A DNA stretch of 64,000 nucleotides from Lentibacillus populi. GTDB taxonomy: Bacteria > Bacillota > Bacilli > Bacillales > Amphibacillaceae. Made by a program: the position numbers and the translations under genes. The notes below the pieces were generated by a model that saw nothing but the letters and a program-made list of their open reading frames with translations, was not told where the DNA came from and ran no database searches. The stretch spans positions 1 through 64,000 of the forward strand of contig BMJD01000008.1 in assembly GCA_014642895.1 (NCBI GenBank). Reading direction: 5' to 3'. Within the stretch, counting starts at the first letter, position 1. Each line of letters begins with the position of its first letter. This document shows, piece after piece, positions 43,994-52,364 of this stretch.

Positions 43994-44180
43994 TTTTTAT
44001 AATAATTTACAGACCCGTGTTAAGCCCCTTTTATCACCCACTTTTGCAGGGATTTTGAATAAATTGGAGGTCACCGGTGCATTAGGGCTGTCCGTTCTGG
44101 AATTATTTTCGTCTTTATCATCGACCTCCATTTTCTGCATGCCGTTATCCTGCAGTCAATTATACTTAATTTAGTATAAT

Positions 44181-44218
44181 AAAAAACCCGGTAACCGTAA
44201 TTAAACCTGTCCCCGGGC
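44181..44218 (-). terminator. Terminator after the MFS gene
   Basis: On the minus strand CCCGG and CCGGG form the base of a hairpin with a long loop, followed by six U, 11 bp past the MFS stop codon. Confidence 0.55.
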
Positions 44219-44228
44219 TATTGCAAGA

Positions 44229-45422
44229 TCATTTGATCGCTCGTTTCCGCGATTTAATTAATAAGAACATATACAGTAACATCGACAGCATAACCGATCC
44301 TGCTGCGGTTGCGTAAATTGTTCCATATCCAAACATAAATGCTAACTGTCCAAATACCATTGCACCAAGCCCGACTCCCAGGTCAAAAAAGGAGAAGAAC
44401 GTTGCATTGGCCATCCCTTTACGGTTATCAGGTGCTTTGTCCACAGACCATGCTTGAAGTGCCGGCTGAACACTGCCAAAGCCAAGTCCATATATTGCAC
44501 CAGCAATGAGCATAACCGTTAGATTTGGTAGCCAGCATAACAAAATCATGGCAATAAAAATGAGAACAGTACCTGGCAGAAATACAAATTGATGACCTTT
44601 TGTATCATAAATCTTGCCAGCAAATGTTCGAGAAATCATCAGGAAAAGTGCATACATCAGGAAGTACAATTCAATTCCCTCGATACCCTTTTGTGCTGCA
44701 TATAACGGAAGAAATGAGGCAATCCCGCCAAATGTTACCGTAATGAAGAATAACAGTACCGATGGCTGTAAGGCTGTTTTTTCAAAAATGTCAAACTTGA
44801 CCGTTGTCGATTTATGCGGTGATTGTTCCGCTTTTTTGTAGCGGATCCTTGTTGATAATAAAAACGCTACTAACCCTAACGAGGAACAGATTAGGAACAA
44901 TTCTTTAAACGACATGACACCGACAAGCGTCAAACCAAGCGAGGGACCAAAAGCAAGGGCCAGATTTCCGGATAACCCGAAATAGCCCATTCCCTCCCCG
45001 CGGCGCTTCGGTGGAATAATGTCAGTGGCAATTGTACCTGTAGCTGTTGTTGAAAATCCCCAGCCAATTCCCTGTACCATTCGCATGATAAATAAAAATA
45101 CAATACTGCCAATAAAAGCAAAGGAACCAACAGATAGTACAAAAATAGCCAGACCCAGCATATATACAAATTGTCTGCCTTTTGATTCCAATGTATGCCC
45201 GGCGTACGGTCGAAGCAGCAGTGCCGAAAATGTAAAAATACCGGTAATAATACCAATTAATTGGTCACTGCCCCCTAATTCCTTTACAAATAACGGGATC
45301 GTCGGCAGTGTCATTTGAAATCCTAAAAATATAAAAAAATTAGCCAGACAAACAAGGACAAAGTCGCGCGTCCAAATTTTATCTGGAATAGTAGCTGTTT
45401 GCGTATTTGCTTGTGTACTCAT
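44229..45422 (-). CDS. MFS transporter
   Basis: A 397-residue 12-helix major facilitator, similar to the YfkF/YwoG-type exporters of Bacillus. Motif A is weak (GHTLESKGRQFV) and recurs as GKIYDTKGHQFVF in the second half; MRMVQGIGWGFSTTATGTIA is the motif C-like antiporter segment in helix 4-5. Substrate unknown. It is monocistronic and lies upstream of the ilvD region. Confidence 0.85.
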   Translation of the reverse strand: MSTQANTQTATIPDKIWTRDFVLVCLANFFIFLGFQMTLPTIPLFVKELGGSDQLIGIITGIFTFSALLLRPYAGHTLESKGRQFVYMLGLAIFVLSVGSFAFIGSIVFLFIMRMVQGIGWGFSTTATGTIATDIIPPKRRGEGMGYFGLSGNLALAFGPSLGLTLVGVMSFKELFLICSSLGLVAFLLSTRIRYKKAEQSPHKSTTVKFDIFEKTALQPSVLLFFITVTFGGIASFLPLYAAQKGIEGIELYFLMYALFLMISRTFAGKIYDTKGHQFVFLPGTVLIFIAMILLCWLPNLTVMLIAGAIYGLGFGSVQPALQAWSVDKAPDNRKGMANATFFSFFDLGVGLGAMVFGQLAFMFGYGTIYATAAGSVMLSMLLYMFLLIKSRKRAIK

Positions 45423-45591
45423 GTAAGCCGTCCTTTCTTCGATACTCGAAGTATATTATACATGAGCAGATGGACAAATGGAATGGTTAATGCTTAAAAT
45501 AATGCTTTTTCAAGAGGAGTTCGAATTAAGGCTAGCGGCATCAAGTAAATGCCGCTACACTACACTAATGAAAAACAGAATAAGCACACTA

Positions 45592-45622
45592 GCCGCTAAA
45601 CGGGCGCTTGCGCCTTTGTTCT
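45592..45622. repeat. Fragment of the GC-rich dispersed repeat
   Basis: GCCGCTAAACGGGCGCTTGC followed by GCCTTTGTTC matches the end of the 34.9-35.2 kb repeat (two differences over 30 bases). A GGCGC/GCGCC palindrome within it may act as the ilvD terminator. It overlaps the upstream edge of the ilvD 3' region. Confidence 0.65.
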
Positions 45623-45626
45623 TTCA

Positions 45627-47306
45627 TTATATTTTCATAACCCCACCTGTATTTGCGGAAGTTACAAGTTTGGAATAACGGCCAAGCCATCCTTTTTTCA
45701 CTTTTGGCTCGAATCCTTTCCAATTTACTTTACGTTTTTCAAACTCTTCATCAGAAATTTCTAGATTAATAGTACGATTATTTAAATCAAGTTCGATAAT
45801 ATCGCCATCTTCTACAAATGCAATTGGTCCACCTTCTGCCGCTTCTGGTGAGATATGACCAATGGAAATACCTCTTGATGCACCAGAGAAACGTCCATCG
45901 GTAATTAAACCAACTTTCGCACCTAAACCACGACCAACGATCTGTGAAGTTGGAGCAAGCATCTCTGGCATTCCAGGCCCACCTTTAGGACCTTCATAGC
46001 GGATGACAACAACATGTCCTTCTTTTACTTTACCAGATTCAATTCCCTCTAGCGCTTCCTCTTGGGAATCAAAGCAGATTGCTGGACCACGGTGATATCC
46101 ACCAACTTCCGGATCTACTGCACCTACTTTAATGATAGCACCATCTGGAGCAAGATTTCCAAACAATACGGAAAGTCCTCCACGTTCAGAGTGTGGATTA
46201 TCTAAGGCATGGATAACATCTGTATCCAAAATTTCTGCCCCCGCAACCGTTTCACGAATTGTTTTGCCAGAAACACTTAGACAATCCCCATTAAATGCAT
46301 ATGGTTTTTTAAGTAGTTCATTCACAATGGCACTGATTCCACCTGCCCGATGAACATCTTCTATATGGTAATCGGATGCTGGAGCAACCTTAGCTAGATG
46401 TGGAACACGATTAGCTACCTCATTGATTCGTTCAATTGGATAGTCCACTTCTGCTTCCTGAGCTAAAGCTAGTGTATGTAATACCGTATTCGTTGAACCA
46501 CCCATTGCCATATCTAACGCGAAAGCATTATCGATTGCCTCTTTTGTAATGATATCACGTGGTTTAATATCCTTTTTAATTAATTCCACCAGTTGTTTTG
46601 CAGATTTTTTAACAAATTCTTTACGTTCTTCAGCAACAGCCAGGATCGTACCATTTCCAGGAAGTGCAAGCCCAATTCCTTCTGCCAAACAGTTCATAGA
46701 ATTCGCAGTAAACATTCCAGAACAAGACCCACATGTTGGGCAAGCATTTTGCTCTAATTCTAGCAATCTAGCTTCATCAATTTTACCAGCTTGATAGGCT
46801 CCAACACCTTCAAATACAGATGATAGAGAAAGTGGGTTACCTGCACTGTCAGTACCCGCCTTCATTGGCCCGCCACTAACAAAAATGGACGGTATATTTA
46901 CTCGTAAAGCTCCCATTAACATTCCTGGTGTAATTTTGTCACAGTTAGGTATACAAACCATACCATCAAACCAATGTGCATTTGCCACGGTTTCGACCGA
47001 ATCGGCAATAATTTCACGGCTCGGTAAAGAGTATCTCATTCCGATATGTCCCATTGCGATCCCATCATCAACACCAATCGTGTTCATTTCAAATGGAATA
47101 CCACCGGCTTCGCGAATTGCTTCCTTCACAATTTTACCGAATTCTTGTAAATGTACATGTCCAGGTACAATATCTATATACGAATTTACCACTAAAATAA
47201 ACGGCTTATCCAAATCTCTCGTTTTTACCCCTGCGGCATGTAGCAGGCTGCGATGTGGTGCACGCTCGACTCCTTTTTTGATCATATCACTACGTAATTG
47301 TACCAA
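45627..47306 (-). CDS. ilvD: Dihydroxy-acid dehydratase IlvD
   Basis: A 559-residue iron-sulfur dehydratase of isoleucine, valine and pantothenate synthesis; it converts 2,3-dihydroxy-isovalerate and -methylvalerate to the 2-oxo acids. Cluster ligands are visible in [12 protein letters not shown] (Cys122) and [11 protein letters not shown] (Cys189/192/195). The C-terminal [19 protein letters not shown] is the family signature. The start is TTG with GAAGGA seven bases upstream. It stands alone here, apart from other ilv genes. No T-box was found upstream. Confidence 0.95.
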   Translation of the reverse strand: MVQLRSDMIKKGVERAPHRSLLHAAGVKTRDLDKPFILVVNSYIDIVPGHVHLQEFGKIVKEAIREAGGIPFEMNTIGVDDGIAMGHIGMRYSLPSREIIADSVETVANAHWFDGMVCIPNCDKITPGMLMGALRVNIPSIFVSGGPMKAGTDSAGNPLSLSSVFEGVGAYQAGKIDEARLLELEQNACPTCGSCSGMFTANSMNCLAEGIGLALPGNGTILAVAEERKEFVKKSAKQLVELIKKDIKPRDIITKEAIDNAFALDMAMGGSTNTVLHTLALAQEAEVDYPIERINEVANRVPHLAKVAPASDYHIEDVHRAGGISAIVNELLKKPYAFNGDCLSVSGKTIRETVAGAEILDTDVIHALDNPHSERGGLSVLFGNLAPDGAIIKVGAVDPEVGGYHRGPAICFDSQEEALEGIESGKVKEGHVVVIRYEGPKGGPGMPEMLAPTSQIVGRGLGAKVGLITDGRFSGASRGISIGHISPEAAEGGPIAFVEDGDIIELDLNNRTINLEISDEEFEKRKVNWKGFEPKVKKGWLGRYSKLVTSANTGGVMKI

Positions 47307-47851
47307 TTTGAATCCTTCTTTCTAAAACCTTTATTTCTATTCATAAAGGTTTTTAAACTTTTTCTTATTTTAACACTTTTATTAGCACCAGTGTAGACCA
47401 AGTGCAAAATTTTCGGTAGATTTGCGAATTTTGTCGAAAAGCAGTTAATAGGGCGGGGCAATGAGGACAGGTACCTTGGCTCATTTAAAAAGACAAGATT
47501 AGGCCAGTGCGTCTGTCTCTTTGTCCCCTTAATTATATAAGGCTAAAATTCAGGTAATTTCTCACTAACCTCTACCAGTGTTTTAATTATGAATTCCAAT
47601 TAGGTTACTTTACATTTTTTTAACACGGAGGGACGGGTAGCGGGGATTCTGAGCTATTAAAATGAGGCTTTTTCAATCGCTTTTTCGAAACAACGTCCAA
47701 CTTTTTAAATGACTTTTGAAATTGTTTCGATGTATCAATCAGGTACATTATTCATCCTCATTTAGCCACTTCAATGGGATTCTTGGGGGTTCCCTGGTGA
47801 TTGCTATTGCAAAACCCTTTTTAGGTTTTGTTTGCAGCATTTAACTTCCAC
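47307..47851. other. Intergenic region upstream of ilvD
   Basis: 545 bases without a gene. It contains a palindromic repeat (47451-47522) and a weak hairpin AAAACC/GGTTTT (about 47811-47830) that may end the RpiR gene. I searched for a T-box (GGTGG-ACCGCG type) and did not find one. Confidence 0.4.
47451..47522. repeat. Palindromic intergenic element
   Basis: GGGGCAATGAGGACAG on one side and CTGTCTCTTTGTCCCC on the other form a long imperfect hairpin, with GGTACC inside. It resembles the short GGGGACAGG-type palindromes dispersed in Bacillaceae genomes. Confidence 0.5.
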
Positions 47852-48706
47852 CTACAACCGCTTCAACGAAATCGCCTTCCGCATATTTTGCAATGCTTCC
47901 TTCCCCTTTTCCTTTGTTGCAATCATTACATTCGTATAAAGCGCATCAATAATACTGAGCTGGGCAATTCGTGACGATAACGCTTCCGAACGGAAATCTG
48001 TTTCCTCAGCGACCGTGTATAGTGAAATATCCGCTTCTTTCGTTAACGGTGATTTCGCGAAGTTGGTAATACTGACTGTTTTAACTCCCTTTTCTTTTAA
48101 AACCTGCAAAACATCAAGCATATCCTTTGTGGAGCCCGAGTGGGAAACTAGTACAGCAACATCTCTATCCGTTAATTGCGACGCCGACATAAGCTGCATG
48201 TGGGAATCAAGGTTTGCATTTACCTGAAGACCACTGCGGATAAATTTATGATAGGCATCAAGTGCTACTAGTGCCGACCCCCCATTTCCAAAAAACTCCA
48301 CCTTCTCCGCTGCCAAGATCAGGCCAACAGCCTGTTCGATAGCATGACCATCCAATATGTACAATGTATCTTCCAGTGTTTTGATATTGGAACGAAAAAC
48401 CTTTTCAGAAACCGTTGCAATACTATCTCCGTTGTTAATTTTTTCATGAATATCCTTCATTGGTGTTACAATTTCCGCTGCCAGAGCAATCTTTAGTGCC
48501 TGATATCCCTTAAAACCGATTCGCTGACAAAAGCGAAATACCGTTGATTCCGCTACATCTAATTCATCTGAAACCTGATTGATCGTATGATGAATAATAT
48601 TTTGGGGATTATCTAAGATGTAGTCAGCGATTTTCTTTTCCTTATCTGTAAATTTGGCATAGTTGCTTCTAATACTTGCTAAACCGTGCTGATGTGCGTT
48701 ATCCAT
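47852..48706 (-). CDS. RpiR-family sugar-phosphate-responsive regulator
   Basis: A 284-residue MurR/RpiR regulator. Residues 1-77 form the HTH_6 domain (ISDELDVAESTVFRFCQRIG variant at about 43-62), and about 120-260 form the SIS sugar-phosphate-binding domain with FFGNGGSALVALDAYHKF and VLVSHSGSTKDMLDVL. Divergent from the gluconate genes, so it very likely controls them with a phosphorylated sugar such as 6-phosphogluconate as effector (inference). GTAAGGGGAA precedes the ATG; TTTAAA-N16-TATAAT on the minus strand may be its promoter. Confidence 0.88.
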   Translation of the reverse strand: MDNAHQHGLASIRSNYAKFTDKEKKIADYILDNPQNIIHHTINQVSDELDVAESTVFRFCQRIGFKGYQALKIALAAEIVTPMKDIHEKINNGDSIATVSEKVFRSNIKTLEDTLYILDGHAIEQAVGLILAAEKVEFFGNGGSALVALDAYHKFIRSGLQVNANLDSHMQLMSASQLTDRDVAVLVSHSGSTKDMLDVLQVLKEKGVKTVSITNFAKSPLTKEADISLYTVAEETDFRSEALSSRIAQLSIIDALYTNVMIATKEKGKEALQNMRKAISLKRL

Positions 48707-48770
48707 TAACCGTTCCCCTTACTTTTATAATCTAGGTCTATTATAAGGGAAATAAACATTTTTTAAAGTA

Positions 48771-48825
48771 TTGCTTACGGAAAAATATTTGATATAATTG
48801 ATCTAATACGAAAAAATATTCTTCC
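48771..48825 (+). promoter_or_regulatory. gnd promoter flanked by a putative RpiR operator
   Basis: TTGCTT (48771-48776), 16 bp, and a perfect TATAAT (48793-48798). GGAAAAATATTT just before the -10 and the inverse AAATATTCTTCC about 22 bases further on form a symmetric pair around the transcription start, a likely site for the divergent RpiR regulator. Confidence 0.65.
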
Positions 48826-48839
48826 AAGAGGAGGACATC

Positions 48840-49736
48840 ATGAAATTAGGAATGGTTGGCCTTGGCAAGATGGGCCTTAACTTAGCATTAAATTTAGCCG
48901 ACCATGGCCATGAAATTGTTGGCTATGATACCAATTCAACTGCAGCAGATAATATCGAACAAAAGAACTTTCAATTTCAAGGATCACTAGAAAAGCTTGT
49001 GAAAGTGCTTCCGTCACCTAAAAAGATTTGGCTGATGGTTCCTGCTGGTGATATCACAGAGTCAGTAATTAATCAACTTACGCCACTGCTAAATGCTGGT
49101 GACATATTGATTGATGGTGGAAACTCAAACTATAAAGACACGCTCCGTCGCGGAAAACTGCTTCAGGAAAAAGGAATTTTTTTCTTTGATTGTGGTACGA
49201 GTGGTGGTACAGATGGTGCAAGGCAAGGGGCATGTACGATGATTGGTGGTGATGCTGAAAAGTTTCCTGAAATCGAGCAGCTCTTTAAGGACGTATCTAT
49301 TGAGAATGGTTACCTTTATACGGGGAAATCTGGAAGCGGCCACTTTTTGAAAATGGTTCATAACGGTATCGAGTATGGGATGATGCAATCGATTGCCGAG
49401 GGATTTGAAGTTTTGAACAAAAGCGATTTCGATTATGATTATCAAAAGATCGCAAATGTCTGGAATCATGGATCCGTTATTCGTTCGTGGCTGATGGAAT
49501 TAATGGAACATGCTTTTTCCAAAGATGCAAAACTTGCTGATTTACGTGGTGTGATGAATTCATCCGGGGAAGGAAAATGGACGGTCGAATCCGCACTTGA
49601 TTTCCAAGTTGCAGCTCCAGTTATTGCATTATCCTTAATGATGCGTTATCGGTCTCAAGAGGATGATACATTTTCCGGTAAAGTCGTTGCAGCGCTCCGG
49701 AATGAATTCGGCGGTCATGAGGTAGTGAAGAAGTAG
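48840..49736 (+). CDS. gnd: 6-phosphogluconate dehydrogenase, decarboxylating (short form)
   Basis: A 298-residue enzyme oxidising 6-phosphogluconate to ribulose 5-phosphate, of the short NAD-preferring class (GntZ/YqeC type). The Rossmann loop is MVGLGKMGLNLALNL; DGGNSNYKDT is the substrate loop; the catalytic Lys and Asn lie in HFLKMVHNGIEYGMMQ. AGAGGAGG is eight bases before the ATG. First gene of the gluconate cluster, with a good promoter and putative RpiR operator. Confidence 0.92.
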   Translation: MKLGMVGLGKMGLNLALNLADHGHEIVGYDTNSTAADNIEQKNFQFQGSLEKLVKVLPSPKKIWLMVPAGDITESVINQLTPLLNAGDILIDGGNSNYKDTLRRGKLLQEKGIFFFDCGTSGGTDGARQGACTMIGGDAEKFPEIEQLFKDVSIENGYLYTGKSGSGHFLKMVHNGIEYGMMQSIAEGFEVLNKSDFDYDYQKIANVWNHGSVIRSWLMELMEHAFSKDAKLADLRGVMNSSGEGKWTVESALDFQVAAPVIALSLMMRYRSQEDDTFSGKVVAALRNEFGGHEVVKK

Positions 49737-49741
49737 CAACT

Positions 49742-49804
49742 AGCCGGATAACTATTTATACATACATCCGGCTTCCTATAAAAAGCTAAATGAAAGCGTT
49801 TAAG
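49742..49804 (+). promoter_or_regulatory. Hairpin and cre-like site between gnd and gntP
   Basis: AGCCGGAT and ATCCGGCT (49742-49773) form a perfect 8-bp stem without a U run. TGAAAGCGTTTA (49791-49802) matches the first 12 positions of the cre consensus, but the last two bases do not fit. Together they may tune gntP expression; low certainty. Confidence 0.4.
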
Positions 49805-49822
49805 ACAGAGGGGGAAAATGAA

Positions 49823-51166
49823 ATGTCAGGTCCAACATTAATTATTGTGGCACTTGCAAGTATATTCTTGTTATTATTCTTGGTTATCCGTACAAAGTTG
49901 CACGCATTTGTTGCTTTACTGCTTGTAAGCTTATTAGTCGGCATTGCTGCTGGAATGCCACTAAGCGGCGTTATTGAGTCAATTGAAAGCGGGATGGGCG
50001 GAACACTTGGATTCGTGGCCGTTGTTGTCGGTCTTGGTGCAATGTTTGGTAAAATGCTTGAAATTTCCGGGGGAGCCGAACGATTAGCGCAAACGTTAAT
50101 CAACAAATTTGGGGAAGATAAATCACAATGGGCTTTAGGTATTACTGGATTTATTGTTGCCATTCCTGTGTTTTTCGATGTCGGTTTTATTATTTTAGTA
50201 CCAATTATTTATGGTTTGGCTAAAAAAACGGGGAAATCCTTACTTTATTATGGGATTCCTTTATTGGCAGGGCTAGCCGTAACCCATAGCTTTATTCCGC
50301 CAACGCCGGGGCCGATAGCTGTAGCCAAATTAATTCATGCAGATTTGGGTTGGGTTATTTTATTCGGAGCTATTGCAGGGATTCCCTCAATGATCATTGC
50401 CGGGCCAATTTTCGGTAAATATATTGCAAAAAAGATTCATGCTGATATCCCTGACTATCAAAAAATTGAAGAACAGGAATTTGATCAGGAATTACCGAGC
50501 TTCGCAATGATTGCATCTTTAATTTTTATTCCACTAGTTTTAATCTTGGCAAATACATTATCAGGCGTTATCCTTGACGAAGGAAATACAATCAGAAGCA
50601 TTTTTACCTTTTTGGGACATCCGTTTGTCGCTCTAACCATTGCAACACTATTAACATTCTACTTCCTGGGAGTAAAACGCGGTTATTCAAGAGAATCCGT
50701 TCAGGATATCGCAACAAAAGCATTGGAGCCAGCTGGTATTATCATTTTAGTAACCGGTGCTGGTGGTGTATTTAAACAAGTATTAATTGATTCAGGTGTT
50801 GGTGATGTGATTGGCGATATGATGGTAGGTTCTGCATTACCGCCAATCCTGCTAGCATTCCTGATTACCGCATTTGTACGGATTGCTCAAGGTTCCGCAA
50901 CCGTGGCGATGGTAACCGGAGCCGGCTTAATGTCGCCATTATTCGATACACTTGGCTTATCAGGGCCTGTCCTTGGCTTAATGGTAATTGCAATTGCAGC
51001 AGGGGCAACGATTGCTTCCCATGTGAATGATTCCGGATTCTGGCTTGTTAACCGGTACTTTGGACTAGATGTAAAAGACACATTAAAGTCATGGACGATA
51101 ATGGAAACGTTAATTGCTTTAGTAGGCTTTGCGGTAGTATTTATATTAAGTTTATTTATTGGCTAA
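49823..51166 (+). CDS. gntP: Gluconate permease GntP
   Basis: A 447-residue gluconate:H+ symporter family protein with about 12-14 helices. Typical segments are GFVAVVVGLGAMFGKMLE, FFDVGFIILVPIIYG, and HSFIPPTPGPIAVA, plus the C-terminal HVNDSGFWLVNRYFGL signature. The ATG at 49823 (MSGPT) has GAGGGGGAA upstream; the ATG 11 codons earlier lies in the cre-like site and has no ribosome site. Operon with gnd. Confidence 0.92.
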   Translation: MSGPTLIIVALASIFLLLFLVIRTKLHAFVALLLVSLLVGIAAGMPLSGVIESIESGMGGTLGFVAVVVGLGAMFGKMLEISGGAERLAQTLINKFGEDKSQWALGITGFIVAIPVFFDVGFIILVPIIYGLAKKTGKSLLYYGIPLLAGLAVTHSFIPPTPGPIAVAKLIHADLGWVILFGAIAGIPSMIIAGPIFGKYIAKKIHADIPDYQKIEEQEFDQELPSFAMIASLIFIPLVLILANTLSGVILDEGNTIRSIFTFLGHPFVALTIATLLTFYFLGVKRGYSRESVQDIATKALEPAGIIILVTGAGGVFKQVLIDSGVGDVIGDMMVGSALPPILLAFLITAFVRIAQGSATVAMVTGAGLMSPLFDTLGLSGPVLGLMVIAIAAGATIASHVNDSGFWLVNRYFGLDVKDTLKSWTIMETLIALVGFAVVFILSLFIG

Positions 51167-51232
51167 TATAAGGAGAAGAAGGAGCCGCTTTATTGTTCCT
51201 TTTTTTTCTGTTACAAATTAGGAGGCACATCA

Positions 51233-51540
51233 ATGAAACAATAATCTCTCTATTTGGGAGTAGACATTGGTACGACGAGTACGAAAACTGTTTTATACAC
51301 GAAACAAGGGGAGGTTGTATCAACTAACACGATAAATTACCCATTACACACACCAAACCCATTAGTTGCCGAGCAAAATTCGGATGAGATAGTTAATGCC
51401 GTTGCGGGAACGATAAGGGAAACAATTAAAAGTATTTCAAAAGATGAATTGGCATTTGTTTCCTTTAGCGCTGTCATGCATTGTCTAATCGCGGTTGACC
51501 GGACCGGAGAACTATTTACAAACAGAAAGTTAAGAGGAAC
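51233..51540 (+). pseudogene. gntK: Gluconokinase gntK, nonsense and truncated
   Basis: After an intact AGGAGG ribosome site the frame reads ATG AAA CAA TAA, so translation stops at codon 4. The frame then continues with the FGGY-kinase N-terminus YLGVDIGTTSTKTVLYTKQG and FVSFSAVMHCLIAVDRTGE, and homology ends at about 51525 (family length about 510 residues), after which the sequence is unrelated. The remaining 1.2 kb of the gene is deleted. A reading frame restarting after the stop would give at most a non-functional fragment. The cluster therefore lacks its kinase. Confidence 0.85.
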
Positions 51541-51606
51541 CACGTTAGCATTTTACTTGTTTATTTATTCGGTGAGCTTAATTGTTCAAGTGATATTTGC
51601 AAAAAA

Positions 51607-51636
51607 AAGCCGGGTCAGGACTATATCCCGAACCAG
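51607..51636 (-). terminator. Terminator of the doxX gene
   Basis: On the minus strand GCTGGTTCGGGA pairs with TCCTGACCCGGC (one mismatch) around a 5-nt loop, followed by eight U. Confidence 0.8.
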
Positions 51637-51649
51637 CTAATTTAAAGCT

Positions 51650-52162
51650 TCAAACAGGTAAAACATGTTTTTTGCCTTTATCCTTTTTTACTCTGTTGTG
51701 GTTTTTCAGGAAAGGAATGACCCATCGATCCAGCCCGTATCTTCCTGCATTATGCCCGGCAACGAGGATGAAGATGGTCAGGAGAATCATTAATCCATTG
51801 GTGCTCACTGTACCACTGAAGAGAAACGCGAAATTCATTGTAATGCCCATCAATGCTGCAAAGTTCGTAAATATTCCAAGGATTAACGCAATCCCTACTA
51901 AGAGTTCTCCCCACATAACCAAAAAACTAAAGAATCCGGCATTTGGCAGTGCAACACCTTCCAGAAATGCTGCCCACCATCCTTGCACAGCTGGGTGTTC
52001 CCCACCAGCACTGGCAATTGCGCCTTGGAGAAAGCCGCTTGCATCAAACCCGCCAGTAATTTTTTCCAACCCTCCGATTATCCAATGATACCCCAGATAT
52101 ACCCGAAGAAATACCAACACTCCTGCAACAACTTTATTATGACGAATGAAGTCCATAAACAT
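51650..52162 (-). CDS. DoxX-family membrane protein
   Basis: A 170-residue four-helix membrane protein of the DoxX family (VFLRVYLGYHWIIGGLEKI near the start; FFSFLVMWGELLVGIALILG centrally; AGRYGLDRWVIP near the end). Members are linked to quinone-dependent redox complexes, but the role is usually unknown. The ATG at 52162 has AAAGGAG eight bases upstream; the longer frame from 52189 does not. Lys-rich C-terminal tail. Confidence 0.85.
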   Translation of the reverse strand: MFMDFIRHNKVVAGVLVFLRVYLGYHWIIGGLEKITGGFDASGFLQGAIASAGGEHPAVQGWWAAFLEGVALPNAGFFSFLVMWGELLVGIALILGIFTNFAALMGITMNFAFLFSGTVSTNGLMILLTIFILVAGHNAGRYGLDRWVIPFLKNHNRVKKDKGKKHVLPV

Positions 52163-52317
52163 GATACCATCTCCTTTATACTTGTTCAATGATTCAAATG
52201 AATAATTAAACTATATCTTTACTACGTCTATATCATAACATAAAATTTAAATATGATAATTATTTTGTTCAATACTTCACAAATTGGCAATAAAGTTGTG
52301 ACAAATAATCGAATAAT

Positions 52318-52347
52318 GAAAAGACACCCTTGTAAAGGCGTCTTTTC
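52318..52347 (-). terminator. Terminator of the amidase gene
   Basis: GAAAAGACGCC pairs with GGTGTCTTTTC (one G-U pair) on the minus strand, 18 bp past the amidase stop. Confidence 0.75.
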
Positions 52348-52364
52348 ATTCCCCTTAACATGTT

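Noticed and set aside
43983-44174. 63-codon plus-strand ORF
   Set aside because: Its start is the mirror image of the padR upstream arm, there is no ribosome site, and the sequence is not protein-like.
47307-47850. T-box riboswitch upstream of ilvD
   Set aside because: A GGTACC sequence drew attention but belongs to a palindromic repeat; no T-box core or antiterminator arrangement was found.
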